Positions 19,022 through 28,239 of a DNA stretch of 64,000 nt are shown piece after piece. Location: assembly GCF_014764505.1 (NCBI RefSeq), contig NZ_JACXWX010000021.1, positions 29,455-93,454 of the forward strand, written 5' to 3'. Position 1 is the first letter of the stretch. Each line of letters opens with the position of its first letter. This DNA comes from Phormidium tenue FACHB-886. GTDB lineage: Bacteria; Cyanobacteriota; Cyanobacteriia; Elainellales; Elainellaceae. The notes under the pieces were generated by a model. The model saw only the letters and a program-made list of their open reading frames with translations, was not told the origin of the DNA and made no database searches. Position numbers and translations under genes: made by a program.

Positions 19022-19302
19022 TGTGTTGTGTCCTGCATCGTTTCGTAATAAGTTCGTCTTGCATCTATACCCGCTTTACTTGCGTCTAACGAGTGGCAGA
19101 CGGCTGTCTCTGGCGTAAAATTCTTCGCCCTAAAGGACTGAACCGGGCAGGGATATCCGCATCCCCAACCGACCCCTCTACACAGCTAGATTTGCCAAAA
19201 TATAGACTATAGGCTAAACAACCCAGCCTTATCATGGAGTTTAGCCGTTTTCTTGGCTTACCGCCTCAGACAGATCCCCATTCTTCCACCCGCAACTTTG
19301 TT

Positions 19303-19626
19303 ATGGATAACAACAATATTCTTGAGCAGCTACTAATGATTGGAATTGGCACAACTTCGTTGGTTGCCGACAAAATGCGAGAAGTCAGCGACCAGTGGGT
19401 CAAAGACGGCAAGCTGGACGCTGATCAAGCCAATAAGTTTGCCAACGACCTCATGCAAAAGCTGAAGTCTGAGCAGGGCAATTGGGAGATTAGTATGCAG
19501 CGACAAGTGCGGAATATCCTTCAGGATCTGGGCGTTCCGCGCCAAAACGAAATGGACGAACTGCGCGGACGGCTCGATCGCCTAGAACGACAGCTTCGAG
19601 ACTTGGAAAACAAGCTGTGGCGCTAG
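19303..19626 (+). CDS. Phasin-like small coiled-coil protein
   Basis: 107 aa. It begins MDNNNILEQLLMIGIGTTSLVADKMREV and ends in a Leu-zipper-like heptad stretch (MDELRGRLDRLERQLRDLENKL), the pattern of the phasin-like/PhaI family found in cyanobacteria. Phasins coat polyhydroxyalkanoate granules; with no PHA genes nearby that role is only a family association. I took ATG 19303 as start over the ATG 69 bp upstream because homologues begin with a short hydrophobic helix right after the first Met. The upstream residues (SRFLGLPPQTDPHSS) look non-conserved. Confidence 0.7.
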   Translation: MDNNNILEQLLMIGIGTTSLVADKMREVSDQWVKDGKLDADQANKFANDLMQKLKSEQGNWEISMQRQVRNILQDLGVPRQNEMDELRGRLDRLERQLRDLENKLWR

Positions 19627-19701
19627 AACGTCGTCGCACCGATCGCCATTCTCCTTTACACTGAGGAGTGGACTTGCTGCAACTACAAAGGAGGATTGAT
19701 C

Positions 19702-20232
19702 TTGCGGGAGATTCTAATTAGTTTTGGAGTCCTGGTGGTTTGTTTGGGGGTGTTAGTGGTGGCGCAGTTCACCAGCCGCCCTGAAGAGGCAGCCGCTGCT
19801 CGTGTCAGCTCCCAACCGCCAATTTCTACTGTGATCGCACAAGCTCCAAGCACACCCAGTACGTCATCAGCCGACCTCATGAGCCAAGAAAATATTGTTA
19901 CAACGCCTTCTGGATTGCAGTACGTCGATCTCGTTGAAGGGACAGGCGCAACTCCAGAAAAGGGGCAAACCGTTAAGGTTCACTACACGGGAACGCTAGA
20001 AGACGGCACCAAGTTTGATAGCTCCCGCGATCGCAACCGCCCTTTCGAGTTTAAGCTTGGCTTGGGTCAGGTGATCAAAGGCTGGGATGAAGGGCTAAGT
20101 ACCATGAAGGTGGGCGGTCAGCGGCAGCTAATTATTCCGCCTCAGCTTGGCTATGGAGCAAGGGGAGCAGGCGGTGTGATTCCTCCCAACGCCACGCTAA
20201 TCTTCGATGTGGAACTGCTGGGCGTTAACTAA
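19702..20232 (+). CDS. FKBP-type peptidyl-prolyl cis-trans isomerase, membrane-anchored or exported
   Basis: 176 aa. An N-terminal hydrophobic helix ([20 protein letters not shown]) is followed by a Ser/Pro/Ala linker and a full FKBP domain (about 75-176): [84 protein letters not shown]. The active-site aromatic residues (Tyr, Phe, Asp, Trp, Tyr, Phe) are present. It accelerates prolyl isomerisation, probably in the periplasm or thylakoid lumen. The start is set at TTG 19702, 7 bp after an AAGGAGG ribosome-binding site; another TTG at 19696 is too close to it. Confidence 0.92.
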   Translation: MREILISFGVLVVCLGVLVVAQFTSRPEEAAAARVSSQPPISTVIAQAPSTPSTSSADLMSQENIVTTPSGLQYVDLVEGTGATPEKGQTVKVHYTGTLEDGTKFDSSRDRNRPFEFKLGLGQVIKGWDEGLSTMKVGGQRQLIIPPQLGYGARGAGGVIPPNATLIFDVELLGVN

Positions 20233-20255
20233 CTTTGAGCGGCACACTGCCTGCC

Positions 20256-20864
20256 TCAACCTCTAAATTGAACGCTGCCCTGTCGTAAGACTGTCCAACT
20301 CTCCCCCGTCCACCGAACAACCGTGGATGGCGTGCCTAGCGTTGGGGGCAGCGTTGTTTTCGTCTCAGCTTCTAATTCGGCAGGCAGCAGCGTCAGAATT
20401 TCGGGGAACTGAGCGTTGATCTCGCTGGTCGTTTGCAGCGGTGGTTCGCCCGACCGATTGACGCTGGTCGTTGCTAAAGGAGCTGTCAACGATAAGATGT
20501 GGCGAGCGATCGCCCGATTGGGAACGCGAATCCCGACGGTGGTTGAGTCAGTGGGGTTTACTTCAGGCGGCAGGCGATCGCTAGCAGGCAGCACCAGCGT
20601 CAGTGCGCCCGGAAAATATTTGGCGGCAACCTGTTTCCACTGGGCAAATTCTGCCTTGCTGCCTTCCACGTACTGCCACAAATCCTCTGCTGTTGCCCCC
20701 ATTAAAATCAGCGGCTTCTGCAAATCTCGCTGCTTCGCCTCAAAAATCAGCGATGATCGATCAGGACGCACTGCCAGTGCCGGTACAGTATCAGTAGGAA
20801 AGCTGACGAGACGATCGCCAGTGCGAGCAGCGGCTACAAGCTCTGATAGGGAAACGTTGGGCAT
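20256..20864 (-). CDS. tsaC: L-threonylcarbamoyladenylate synthase (YrdC/Sua5 domain)
   Basis: 202 aa, single YrdC domain. Motifs: VSFPTDTVPALAVRP, KQRDLQKPLILM, FPGALTLVLPAS, TVGIRVPNRAIARHIL, LATTSVNRSGEPPLQT. It makes threonylcarbamoyl-AMP from threonine, bicarbonate and ATP for the universal t6A37 modification of ANN-decoding tRNAs. In many family members the signature reads K-R-x(3)-KP; here KQRDLQKPLIL fits. The start ATG 20864 (MPNVSLSEL) has GGAAG upstream; the eight extra residues of the longer frame are unlikely. prmC lies upstream on the same strand. Confidence 0.9.
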   Translation of the reverse strand: MPNVSLSELVAAARTGDRLVSFPTDTVPALAVRPDRSSLIFEAKQRDLQKPLILMGATAEDLWQYVEGSKAEFAQWKQVAAKYFPGALTLVLPASDRLPPEVNPTDSTTVGIRVPNRAIARHILSLTAPLATTSVNRSGEPPLQTTSEINAQFPEILTLLPAELEAETKTTLPPTLGTPSTVVRWTGESWTVLRQGSVQFRG

Positions 20865-20981
20865 AGAGCAGCTTCCAGTTAATCTCAATTAGATAGTCTC
20901 AGTTAGATAGCCAGTATGTAACGTAGCTGTGGGATTCAGCTAGGTGAAAGACAAGCTTTTGTTCAAAAAATCTCCATTCCG

Positions 20982-21866
20982 TTAGCGGCGAACTGCTAGC
21001 ACAAAGCGATCGACCCCTGATAGATCGGTGTGGACCTGAATCTGCCCATAGCTGCCTTCTGCCTCCAAAAGCTGTACTACTTGAGCGGCTTGCCCTTCCA
21101 TCATTTCAATTAGCCAAAGCCCACCAGATTTAAGATACAGTGGCGCAAAGCGAATCAACTGCCGAATGCAGTCTAGCCCATCTTCACCGCCATCTAGCGC
21201 CAAGTGCGGCTCATGGCAGCGGACTTCGGGCTGCAGATCGGCAATTAAGCCCGTGGGGATGTAGGGCGGGTTAGATACCATGCCGCTTAGGGCAGCCTGC
21301 AGGGCAGCAAGCGGCTCAAACCAGCTCCCTTGATAAAACTGAATGTGATCGCTCAATCCTGCCTGCTGGGCATTTTGCCAAGCGACCACCAATGCTTCAC
21401 TGCTTCGATCAACCGCATGGATCGTGGCAGTTGGAAAGGACTCTGCTAAACCCAAGGCGATCGCGCCGCTGCCGGTTCCCAAATCTGCCCAATGTCCCTG
21501 CTGTAGTTCAGGAGGAGCTGCCTGCTTTGCCAAATCAACTAGCTCTTCTGTATCTGGACGGGGAATCAAGACTGCTGGAGACACCTGCAGCAGAAAATTT
21601 CGCCAAGGAGCGGTCCCCACAAGATACTGTACTGGCACTCGCCCCTCCACCCGCCGCTGCCAAAGCTGCTTCAATTCTGTAAAGGGTAGCCGTAGCGATA
21701 TTTTTGGCTGCGTCTTGAAAGACTCTAGTCGCAAGCTCAGCCGATCCAAGCCCATTGCCTGCAGCAGCCAATCTATTTCTGCTGCTGCAATGTTAGCGGC
21801 GATCGCCTGCTGCTGCGCTTCGCGCCGCCACTGCCAAAGCTCCATCCCCGAAACAACGCTCTCCAT
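20982..21866 (-). CDS. prmC: Peptide chain release factor N5-glutamine methyltransferase PrmC
   Basis: 294 aa. A helical N-terminal domain (about 1-85) precedes the SAM domain with PVQYLVG, VLIPRPDTEELVD, WADLGTGSGAIALGLA and the catalytic NPPY (GMVSNPPYIP), typical of HemK/PrmC. It methylates the Gln of the GGQ motif in RF1 and RF2, raising termination efficiency. tsaC-like follows 117 bp downstream on the same strand, a frequent pairing of these translation genes across bacteria. Confidence 0.95.
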   Translation of the reverse strand: MESVVSGMELWQWRREAQQQAIAANIAAAEIDWLLQAMGLDRLSLRLESFKTQPKISLRLPFTELKQLWQRRVEGRVPVQYLVGTAPWRNFLLQVSPAVLIPRPDTEELVDLAKQAAPPELQQGHWADLGTGSGAIALGLAESFPTATIHAVDRSSEALVVAWQNAQQAGLSDHIQFYQGSWFEPLAALQAALSGMVSNPPYIPTGLIADLQPEVRCHEPHLALDGGEDGLDCIRQLIRFAPLYLKSGGLWLIEMMEGQAAQVVQLLEAEGSYGQIQVHTDLSGVDRFVLAVRR

Positions 21867-22116
21867 TTGCTTCCCCAGACCGCACTTCTTCTACAGTAAA
21901 TCTGCTTTGAAGGCTACAGTGCTTTGTGCTAGAACAAAACCAAATTATTTTTATAGCGCTCCCCGTTCAAATAAAAGGAGTCTTTTGTAGTGTGCCGCGT
22001 GGAGCATAACATACTACAGAAAATCTATACCTCATGCGGCTAGGAACTGCTCTAAAAGGTGAGTAGGGCATGCCTTTCAAGAATGATCTGCAGTTTATCT
22101 CGACTGAAAAGGCTTT

Positions 22117-22141
22117 AGCCGAAGTGACGGCTTGTTTTTTT
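22117..22141 (+). terminator. Intrinsic terminator in the 421-bp gap before the low-complexity-tail gene
   Basis: Stem AGCCG (22117-22121) / CGGCT (22128-22132) with a 6-nt loop is followed by TG and seven T (22135-22141). No protein gene on the plus strand lies upstream in the gap 21867-22287, because prmC runs the other way. Either a short untranslated RNA ends here or the signal is fortuitous. The rest of the gap shows no coding sequence. Confidence 0.5.
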
Positions 22142-22287
22142 AGCGATCGCTTTAATTGAAGCGGCTGACAGGCTAGCACTATACTTGCGACAAGTTTAGG
22201 AATGACCTAAGTGCTTGTGAAAGGAGTAGGATGACAGTGATACCGCTTTCGAGTGGTTGCTCTTCTCTTTGAAAATCTTCCAGAGCA

Positions 22288-23736
22288 ATGCGTTCTTTTT
22301 GGTCTGATCCATATCTTTGGGTTCATTTAGCAGGGATTGCAGCCGTTCCTTTATTACTGGAGCTGTGCCTACTGGGGATAGCGGTCGGAAATCCCGTCTT
22401 CCCAGTGTGGCTAGAGTGGCTGTTGGTCGGTGCGATCGGCGTTGCCCCCATCCTTTGGATGCAGTGGCAGCGACCGTTTTCCATCTTCAGTCTCGTGGTG
22501 CTGGCGCTTCAGCCGCAGCACCTCACAGTTGATCAGCGGCGAATTTTGCGCCTGTTCAAGTCTCCTTTAGAAAAGGGACTGGCGGTGTTGACCGCTGTAG
22601 GGCTGCTGGCAGTGCTGTGGCAGCTCTTCCAGATCGCGCCAATCGCCAGTGAGGTTACTCCCCTCGCTCGCTTCGGGCATCTGAGCGGGCTATTTGTTGC
22701 GGCGATCGCCTTTCTCAGTAGCAACCTGTTCCTACAGGTGCCCATTAGCGTGTTGCAGACCTTGCTGACAAACGATCGTGCCTTTGCCGCGACAGAACCT
22801 TATGCAATTGCCCAGATTGCTCAAGACTTTACTCTGTTGGGGCTACGCGTCAAGCAAATTTTGCCGCCTGTGCAGCCCTCGATACAGCCCTCGGTAAAGC
22901 CCTCGGTAAAGCCCTCGGTAAAGCCCTCGGCAAAATCCTCTGTCCAGCCTACTGTTGAAGCGGCTGCGCCCGCGCCCGTTGCTTCACCTCCACCTCAGTC
23001 AGCAGTTGTACCAACCCCAGAGGTGGAAACAGCAGCGACCGATGAGTTTGAGGATGAGTTTGAGGACGACTTTGGGGACGCCGCGATCGACGAATTGAAC
23101 GAATCGGAGCTGGAGACGATCGAAATTGAAACGGCTGCCTCAGAAACCCCAGCAGCAGATTCCCCAAGCTCAGTTACACCACCAGAGAGCGGATCAACCT
23201 CTACTACAGAAGTGAATGTTCTGACTGACCCATCTCCTGAAGCCAGCGCACCAGAAATAGACGAGATCGAGTCTAGTACGCCCCCAGCCACACTAGAACC
23301 TCCCCTTGAGCAAGAGGCTGCTCCTGCCATCCCGTCTGAAGATGAGCAAATGCTAGCCGCTGTTGAAACCGAAACGCAAAGCAGTCAAGCGATCGTCTCT
23401 GCTTCTGGTGCTGTCGAGCTAGAGGATGAAGTCCTTGAACCTGAGGAGCTACTACCTCAACGCAATGACGAAACAGCGAATGCGACAGTGGACGAGATCG
23501 AATATGACGGTGTCACGCTAGAGATCATTAGGCTACCGGATGCTGAAACGGACATATCCAATGCTGAACCCACTGTTGTTGTTGAGATCGAACTGGAAGA
23601 GGGCGAAACTGCAGAAGTTGTGCTAAACGATGAAGAGACAATCATCATTGACGCTGCTTCAGTCGAAAATACAACGATCGACAATACGACAAACGAAGAT
23701 GCAAAACCTGAACCAGATAATCAGGAACCTCAGTGA
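22288..23736 (+). CDS. Low-complexity tail membrane protein (cyanobacterial)
   Basis: 482 aa. Residues about 1-195 form the conserved part: MRSFWSDPYLWVHLAGIAAVPLLLELCLLG, then hydrophobic segments around 30-55, 95-115 and 130-150, and DRAFAATEPYAIAQIAQDFTLLGLRVKQILPPV, matching the family of this name. The remaining 285 residues are low complexity: a Pro-Ser-Val-Lys repeat (about 193-218, encoded by a 12-bp tandem repeat), then a strongly acidic Glu/Asp/Ala/Thr tract to the end. Topology suggests an inner-membrane or thylakoid protein with a long disordered acidic tail. Function is unknown; a scaffold or ion-buffering role would be speculation. Confidence 0.82.
   Translation: MRSFWSDPYLWVHLAGIAAVPLLLELCLLGIAVGNPVFPVWLEWLLVGAIGVAPILWMQWQRPFSIFSLVVLALQPQHLTVDQRRILRLFKSPLEKGLAVLTAVGLLAVLWQLFQIAPIASEVTPLARFGHLSGLFVAAIAFLSSNLFLQVPISVLQTLLTNDRAFAATEPYAIAQIAQDFTLLGLRVKQILPPVQPSIQPSVKPSVKPSVKPSAKSSVQPTVEAAAPAPVASPPPQSAVVPTPEVETAATDEFEDEFEDDFGDAAIDELNESELETIEIETAASETPAADSPSSVTPPESGSTSTTEVNVLTDPSPEASAPEIDEIESSTPPATLEPPLEQEAAPAIPSEDEQMLAAVETETQSSQAIVSASGAVELEDEVLEPEELLPQRNDETANATVDEIEYDGVTLEIIRLPDAETDISNAEPTVVVEIELEEGETAEVVLNDEETIIIDAASVENTTIDNTTNEDAKPEPDNQEPQ
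22876..22935 (+). repeat. In-frame 12-bp tandem repeats (Pro-Ser-Val-Lys)
   Basis: About four to five copies of a 12-bp unit close to CCCTCGGTAAAG encode consecutive PSVK units inside the low-complexity tail. The array is nearly perfect in its centre and decays at the edges (ATACAG, CAAAAT), a pattern expected from slippage and hence variable in length between strains. Confidence 0.85.
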
Positions 23737-24024
23737 TTTTCAATAGCTATAGTAGGTTTGCAGCTCGATCTCATTCTTCAATTGATTCGTAGACAGACGA
23801 ACACTCCCTTTGCTTTGTCAAGTCGGTTCTATATCTTTACGGTTCTATGCTTGTGCCTCGCGCATACAGCATATAGATTGTTCTTGACCAGTTCCGCAGC
23901 GCTTTTAGAGGTAAGTTAAAAAGCGTTTTGGAAACGTTGCGATCTAACCAAGATAGCCGTGAAAAGTCGTGCTGCTGGAATTTAGCTTGAAAGCACATTA
24001 GCAAGCCTGAAAGAGAAGCCTGCC

Positions 24025-24564
24025 ATGAATGATTTCGGTATAGATGACTTAGCATTTCTGCGGCTAGACGGAGATCGCCTTATTCTCTCCCCCCTCTCTT
24101 TGGAGTACAAAGACATAATTTTTCAGGAATTCACGGATGAAGTCACTCGGTTTATGTATCCCAAGCCTGCCGAAACGATCCAGGAAACTGAGAAGTTTAT
24201 TCGCTCTGCCATTCGCAGCCTTGAGAGCGGTATTGATCTAACCTGGGTAATTTTGAAGAAGCCCAATCGAGAATTCCTGGGGCTGTGTGCCTTACACCGA
24301 ACCAACACCAACACGCCAGAATTTGGAATTTGGATAAAAGTAGCGGCACACGGGCAGGGACTAGGACGAGAAGCGATCGCCTATCTCAAAGAATGGGCAA
24401 ATGAATATTTGCAGTATGACTATTTGATATACTCAGCAGATTATCGCAATATATCCAGCCGCAAAATTCCAGAGAGTTTGGGCGGGCAGATGGCGCGATC
24501 GTTTCAGCTCATGAGTTTAGGCGGACAACTGCTAGATTTAATTGAGTATAGAATTTATCCGTAA
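24025..24564 (+). CDS. GNAT-family N-acetyltransferase (RimJ/RimL-like)
   Basis: 179 aa. The fold is shown by RLDGDRLILSPLS at the start, IQETEKFIRSAIRS, LTWVILKKPNREFLGLCALHR, and the acetyl-CoA loop FGIWIKVAAHGQGLGREAIAYLKEWA with the Q/RxxGxG/A-type motif (HGQGLGREA). Then comes the YSADYRNISSRKIPESLGG segment typical of RimJ/RimL relatives (usually N..S.+ +E+ G). The substrate is unknown; it may acetylate a protein N-terminus or a small amine. It stands alone between convergent neighbours. Confidence 0.85.
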   Translation: MNDFGIDDLAFLRLDGDRLILSPLSLEYKDIIFQEFTDEVTRFMYPKPAETIQETEKFIRSAIRSLESGIDLTWVILKKPNREFLGLCALHRTNTNTPEFGIWIKVAAHGQGLGREAIAYLKEWANEYLQYDYLIYSADYRNISSRKIPESLGGQMARSFQLMSLGGQLLDLIEYRIYP

Positions 24565-24591
24565 GAAATATTAAGCGCGTAACGCTATAAA

Positions 24592-25446
24592 CTACTTGGC
24601 TTCCAGAATGGTTTGAATCGCAGGGGCAATGTTAGAAAGCAGATCGTAACCTGTTAGCTTTTCGATGTTATCAACTGTGGTAGTAAAATCCCGCCAATCC
24701 CGTTCTTTGATGCCCTGAGTATTGGGCATTTTGACGGCAATCACGCGAGTTTTCTCAGTGATGTCCGTCAAACCCATGCCAACCCGATCAAACACCACCA
24801 CGATTTTCCAAGTCCATTCTGGCACTGCCACTTTGCCCTGCCCAATCACCGATCGCTTGCCTTTCTCACCTGTGCCACCTGAACCCGCCCCGCCCGCAAT
24901 AATGTAAAGCTCTTTGCCTTGGCGTACAAGTGCGCGGCAGTAGCTCTCTAGCTCTTCCCAGGGCCCTCGATTGTTGTCCGGGGCTTGCGGCAAGATGTTA
25001 GTCATCAGGAAAACTGCTTTATTGTCGGCAGTCGTACGATCGCGGTCAGCAGCCGGAACTAGATGTCCCCGATCGAAGCCACTTCCTGTGTAGTCGTCGG
25101 TTCTGACGCGATACCACCCATCGGGCAGAGAGGTGTCAGTTTCAAATGGAATCCGAGGCAGGTCACCGAGCCAATCTGCATTAAGCTGCCAGCTAACCCA
25201 ATTGGCAATCCCTTTGTCGCGGTTGTAGGACAAGGCATATTGCGGTTTAGAGATCAGGTAATTGTCTGGACTGGAAGAACGAGCAATCGCCAAACTGGGA
25301 TTGCCCAATAGCAAATTGGGATTACCCACAGCGCGGTTAACCTGGTTAACCAGCGTGGAGCAACTCGTCAGCCCTATCAGCGCCATCATAGCCAGTACGA
25401 TCGCCAGGATCTGCTTTAAACCTCGCCCAAACTGCCCTGTCTGCAT
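24592..25446 (-). CDS. DNA/RNA non-specific endonuclease, predicted lipoprotein (NUC1 family)
   Basis: 284 aa. An N-terminal lipoprotein signal (LKQILAIVLAMMALIGLTSC, lipobox LTSC) precedes a NUC1 nuclease domain: LSYNRDKGIANWVSWQLNADWLG, the catalytic DRGHLVPAADR with the general-base His, then FLMTNILPQAPDNNRGPWEELE with the Mg-binding Asn. Expected to cleave DNA and RNA without sequence specificity on the periplasmic side, for nutrient scavenging or defence against incoming DNA. The longer open frame to 25800 runs antisense through the permease gene, so I set the start at the Met just before the signal peptide. The permease is 80 bp upstream on the same strand. Confidence 0.9.
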   Translation of the reverse strand: MQTGQFGRGLKQILAIVLAMMALIGLTSCSTLVNQVNRAVGNPNLLLGNPSLAIARSSSPDNYLISKPQYALSYNRDKGIANWVSWQLNADWLGDLPRIPFETDTSLPDGWYRVRTDDYTGSGFDRGHLVPAADRDRTTADNKAVFLMTNILPQAPDNNRGPWEELESYCRALVRQGKELYIIAGGAGSGGTGEKGKRSVIGQGKVAVPEWTWKIVVVFDRVGMGLTDITEKTRVIAVKMPNTQGIKERDWRDFTTTVDNIEKLTGYDLLSNIAPAIQTILEAK

Positions 25447-25526
25447 TTTCTTTCCCAGCACCCCTCTAAAGTTGACCCATCCCATCCAAACTTCATCCTC
25501 CCTCTGGAATTGTTGCAAGGGCAAAA

Positions 25527-26798
25527 CTAAAGCTGCGATTGTTCCTTGACCCACTGGTTGATGCCGCGCCAAACTAGCCCAACCCCAATCAATCCTAAGC
25601 TGATCAGCCAGATTTTGAAGCTGATCCAGACTGCCAGAAATAGACAAACACCCAAGCTTATGCCGGTAAATACGCGCGGGTAGGAGCGCTGCTCGCCAGG
25701 AAGTTTCAGCACGGCTAAGTGGACGAGGATGGCATAGAGCAGACTGGCAAATGCCCCGAATGACCAGAGGGTTTGAATATCTGCCATGAGCATCAGGCAA
25801 GCGATCGTTCCGCCCACCGCCACAATTGCAGCGATCGGTGTACCCGTACCGCGAGCCAACAGCCGTGGCACATCTTGTTGCTGAGCCATCATTTGCAGCA
25901 GTCGGGCAGCCTGCAGCGACAGATTAAAAACAACGCCAGCCAGCACAACTGCAGCGCCTGTGGCAACAAGCCGGGAGCTGCCTGATCCACTGATTTGCTG
26001 CAGGGCAACTGCCAGCGACGACACATAGGTATCTGCCGCATCTCCAAACGCCTGCGCGCCGATCGCCCCAATGCCGAGCCCCGCCGCTCCTAGATAGAGC
26101 AGTAGCGTCAACAGCTTCACCCAAACGGTTGTTTTCACAGCTCCATCATTTCCTGATCGGTCAGGATGGGGAGATGGATGCCCCGCGTAAGCAAAAAATA
26201 AGAGGGCGCTAGCCTGCAACATATTAGCGATCGAGCTACTAGAAGCCGGAGTGAAGCGAGATAAGCTTTCGCTGTTTGGCAAAACCTTGAGCAACCCAAT
26301 GCCAAAACAAAATAGAAGCACCAGTAGCGTTACCGCGAGCAGAAGTATCTGAAACAATTTTGCTGGAAGCAGTCGGAGATACAACAGGAAAGCCGATCCT
26401 GCAGTCAGGCATAGGGCGATCGGCACAAGCCACAGCACATTAGCTTGTCCAAGAGCATGCAGCAAATAGCCCGCAAAGCCAAGTGCAGCAACAGCGGCAG
26501 CAGTCGCTTTTGCCAGCAGCAGTGCCCAGTTGGCAGTAAAGCCTAACCAAGGGCTAGAGAAACGATCGGCGGCAGACAGAGGTGCGGCGGTCAGTTGGGC
26601 AGCGTTGAGGTCAGCCCAAAGAGCTGCGATCGCCGCAACGATAAGGGCAGCGAGCGCACCAGAACCAGCCAGGTTTACGGCAGTACCAACGCCAATGAAT
26701 GCGCCAATTCCCAGCGGAAATTCTCGCTGCACTACCCGCTGCCACGGCTTGCCTGTGGACTTCAGGTTAGAAGAATTGGGGGACAGCGTTTCTGGCAT
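25527..26798 (-). CDS. APC-superfamily amino acid permease
   Basis: 423 aa with about 11-12 hydrophobic segments. The first (FPLGIGAFIGVGTAVNLAGSG) carries the GxG-type motif of the amino acid-polyamine-organocation family. The LLFFAYAGHP segment matches the TM6 substrate-site region. The substrate cannot be deduced. The protein is shorter than the commonest 440-480 residue permeases but appears complete. The 3' end leads into the nuclease gene 80 bp on. Confidence 0.82.
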   Translation of the reverse strand: MPETLSPNSSNLKSTGKPWQRVVQREFPLGIGAFIGVGTAVNLAGSGALAALIVAAIAALWADLNAAQLTAAPLSAADRFSSPWLGFTANWALLLAKATAAAVAALGFAGYLLHALGQANVLWLVPIALCLTAGSAFLLYLRLLPAKLFQILLLAVTLLVLLFCFGIGLLKVLPNSESLSRFTPASSSSIANMLQASALLFFAYAGHPSPHPDRSGNDGAVKTTVWVKLLTLLLYLGAAGLGIGAIGAQAFGDAADTYVSSLAVALQQISGSGSSRLVATGAAVVLAGVVFNLSLQAARLLQMMAQQQDVPRLLARGTGTPIAAIVAVGGTIACLMLMADIQTLWSFGAFASLLYAILVHLAVLKLPGEQRSYPRVFTGISLGVCLFLAVWISFKIWLISLGLIGVGLVWRGINQWVKEQSQL

Positions 26799-26865
26799 GA
26801 GTGGAGCAAAGCCTGATTGGAGTTTGACTGGAATTTGAATGGAAATAGAAAAGGTACTTCAGAAT

Positions 26866-28239
26866 TTACTCATTCATTGTTTTGTAAGTTGCAACGGCAG
26901 AAGGAGAAACCCGATTGAGATATCTAAAAATCCAGTACTTGAAGATGGTATCGAGAATGACTGGAAACGTAGCGATAAACAGAAAGATGAAGTCATGGTT
27001 GGGCGGTAGCCCAAGGTGTTTTGCAGCTCCTTCTAGCAGCACTTCCCAGCCGTGCGGCGAGTGAAATCCCACAAAGATATCTGTGAACAGGATGATGATG
27101 AATGCCTTGGCGCTGTCGCTGAGTCCATAAACCAACTCATCCATAAAAGTTTTGAGAATCGAAATTTCGCGCTTGCTAGACACAATTACTGTCGCAAATG
27201 CACCCAGCGCCAGCAGATCGGCAAATACATTTTTAATGGCGTCAGCGCTGCGCTGGCGAAAGTCTTCTTCAATTTCAGCGGCTTTCTCGCGCACCTGCTC
27301 AACGATTTCCGTCTCTTCTTGCGGCTCAACTTTGCCGATCAACACTTCAAACCGCAGCCGTTGCTCAAAGTGCTGGAGTTCGTTTAGGGCTTCTTCCTCC
27401 ATTTCAGAGTTTAAGAAGGTAGAAACAGTGGCATTTTCAGTACGGAAGTGATCGACAATTGGCGAAATGACGAAGTTTTTGGAAATTTGCTGCGTTAGTA
27501 AGGGAATCAGAATTAACAGCAACAGAAAGCGAGTGGCAATAAAGGTGCGAGATTTGGAGCTGCGAAAGGTTTGGATAATCTCCCGCTCAGATTCAGGACT
27601 GAAATCTAGATCGCGCTTCAGCCGATCGACTGTATCCAAAATCGATCGCGGCAACACGCCTGTTTTGTCGGTTAAGCGGGGCTCTGAGCGTTTTTCTGGG
27701 CGCAGTTCTGGGTGCAGGTCTGGATTGTTAATAGCATTCAGGCGGGGTGCATTGGGATTGGCGAGAGTCTTGGGTTCCGAAACAACCACAGGCGATAGCG
27801 GGTTGGTGGCTCTGTTTTCGTAGCGGGACAGGATCTCGTCGATGAAGCGCAATTTCTTGAGAACCGAGTTGGGGCGATCGATGATGCTAATCGATCGTCC
27901 ATCTGGTGTCGCTTCGCTAATCTCGATATCGGTAATCGGCCGACCCGAAACTTGACTAGAGATCCGGAGAATTGAACTGCTGGCTCTAAATTCAATCAAA
28001 CGAATCCGGATAATTTCTAAATATTTTCTGAGTTCTGATTCAAAATAATTCTGAGCGCTTCTGCTGTAGTTCCCAGCCTCAAAGGCAACCCGGTTGCCGC
28101 CGAAATGAGCATCCTCTAGCCCTTTAATCATGATTGCGGCTTCGTAAGCCTCATTGAGCGATCGCTCTGGTGTTCGCAGCAGCCAACGGTTTGCACCCCG
28201 CAAATAGCCTCTAACCGAGGTCAAAAAAGAGTTACTCAT
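26866..28239 (-). CDS. pcxA: Proton extrusion protein PcxA (CemA family)
   Basis: 457 aa. The N-terminal half is soluble (FLTSVRGYLRGANRWLLRTPERSLNEAYEAA). The C-terminal half has the CemA membrane domain (FLLLLILIPLLTQQISKNFVISP, then helices with FADLLALGAFATVIVSSKREISILKTF and FSPHGWE). PcxA (CotA) drives light-dependent Na+-stimulated proton release and helps acclimate to alkaline or high-light conditions; it is the homologue of plastid CemA. The start is the ATG giving MSNSFLTSVRG; the open frame 28 residues longer is non-conserved. No partner gene is adjacent. Confidence 0.94.
   Translation of the reverse strand: MSNSFLTSVRGYLRGANRWLLRTPERSLNEAYEAAIMIKGLEDAHFGGNRVAFEAGNYSRSAQNYFESELRKYLEIIRIRLIEFRASSSILRISSQVSGRPITDIEISEATPDGRSISIIDRPNSVLKKLRFIDEILSRYENRATNPLSPVVVSEPKTLANPNAPRLNAINNPDLHPELRPEKRSEPRLTDKTGVLPRSILDTVDRLKRDLDFSPESEREIIQTFRSSKSRTFIATRFLLLLILIPLLTQQISKNFVISPIVDHFRTENATVSTFLNSEMEEEALNELQHFEQRLRFEVLIGKVEPQEETEIVEQVREKAAEIEEDFRQRSADAIKNVFADLLALGAFATVIVSSKREISILKTFMDELVYGLSDSAKAFIIILFTDIFVGFHSPHGWEVLLEGAAKHLGLPPNHDFIFLFIATFPVILDTIFKYWIFRYLNRVSPSAVATYKTMNE

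Noticed and set aside
25447..25800. 118-codon N-terminal extension of the nuclease frame
   Set aside because: It overlaps the permease gene and precedes a perfectly good lipoprotein signal peptide.
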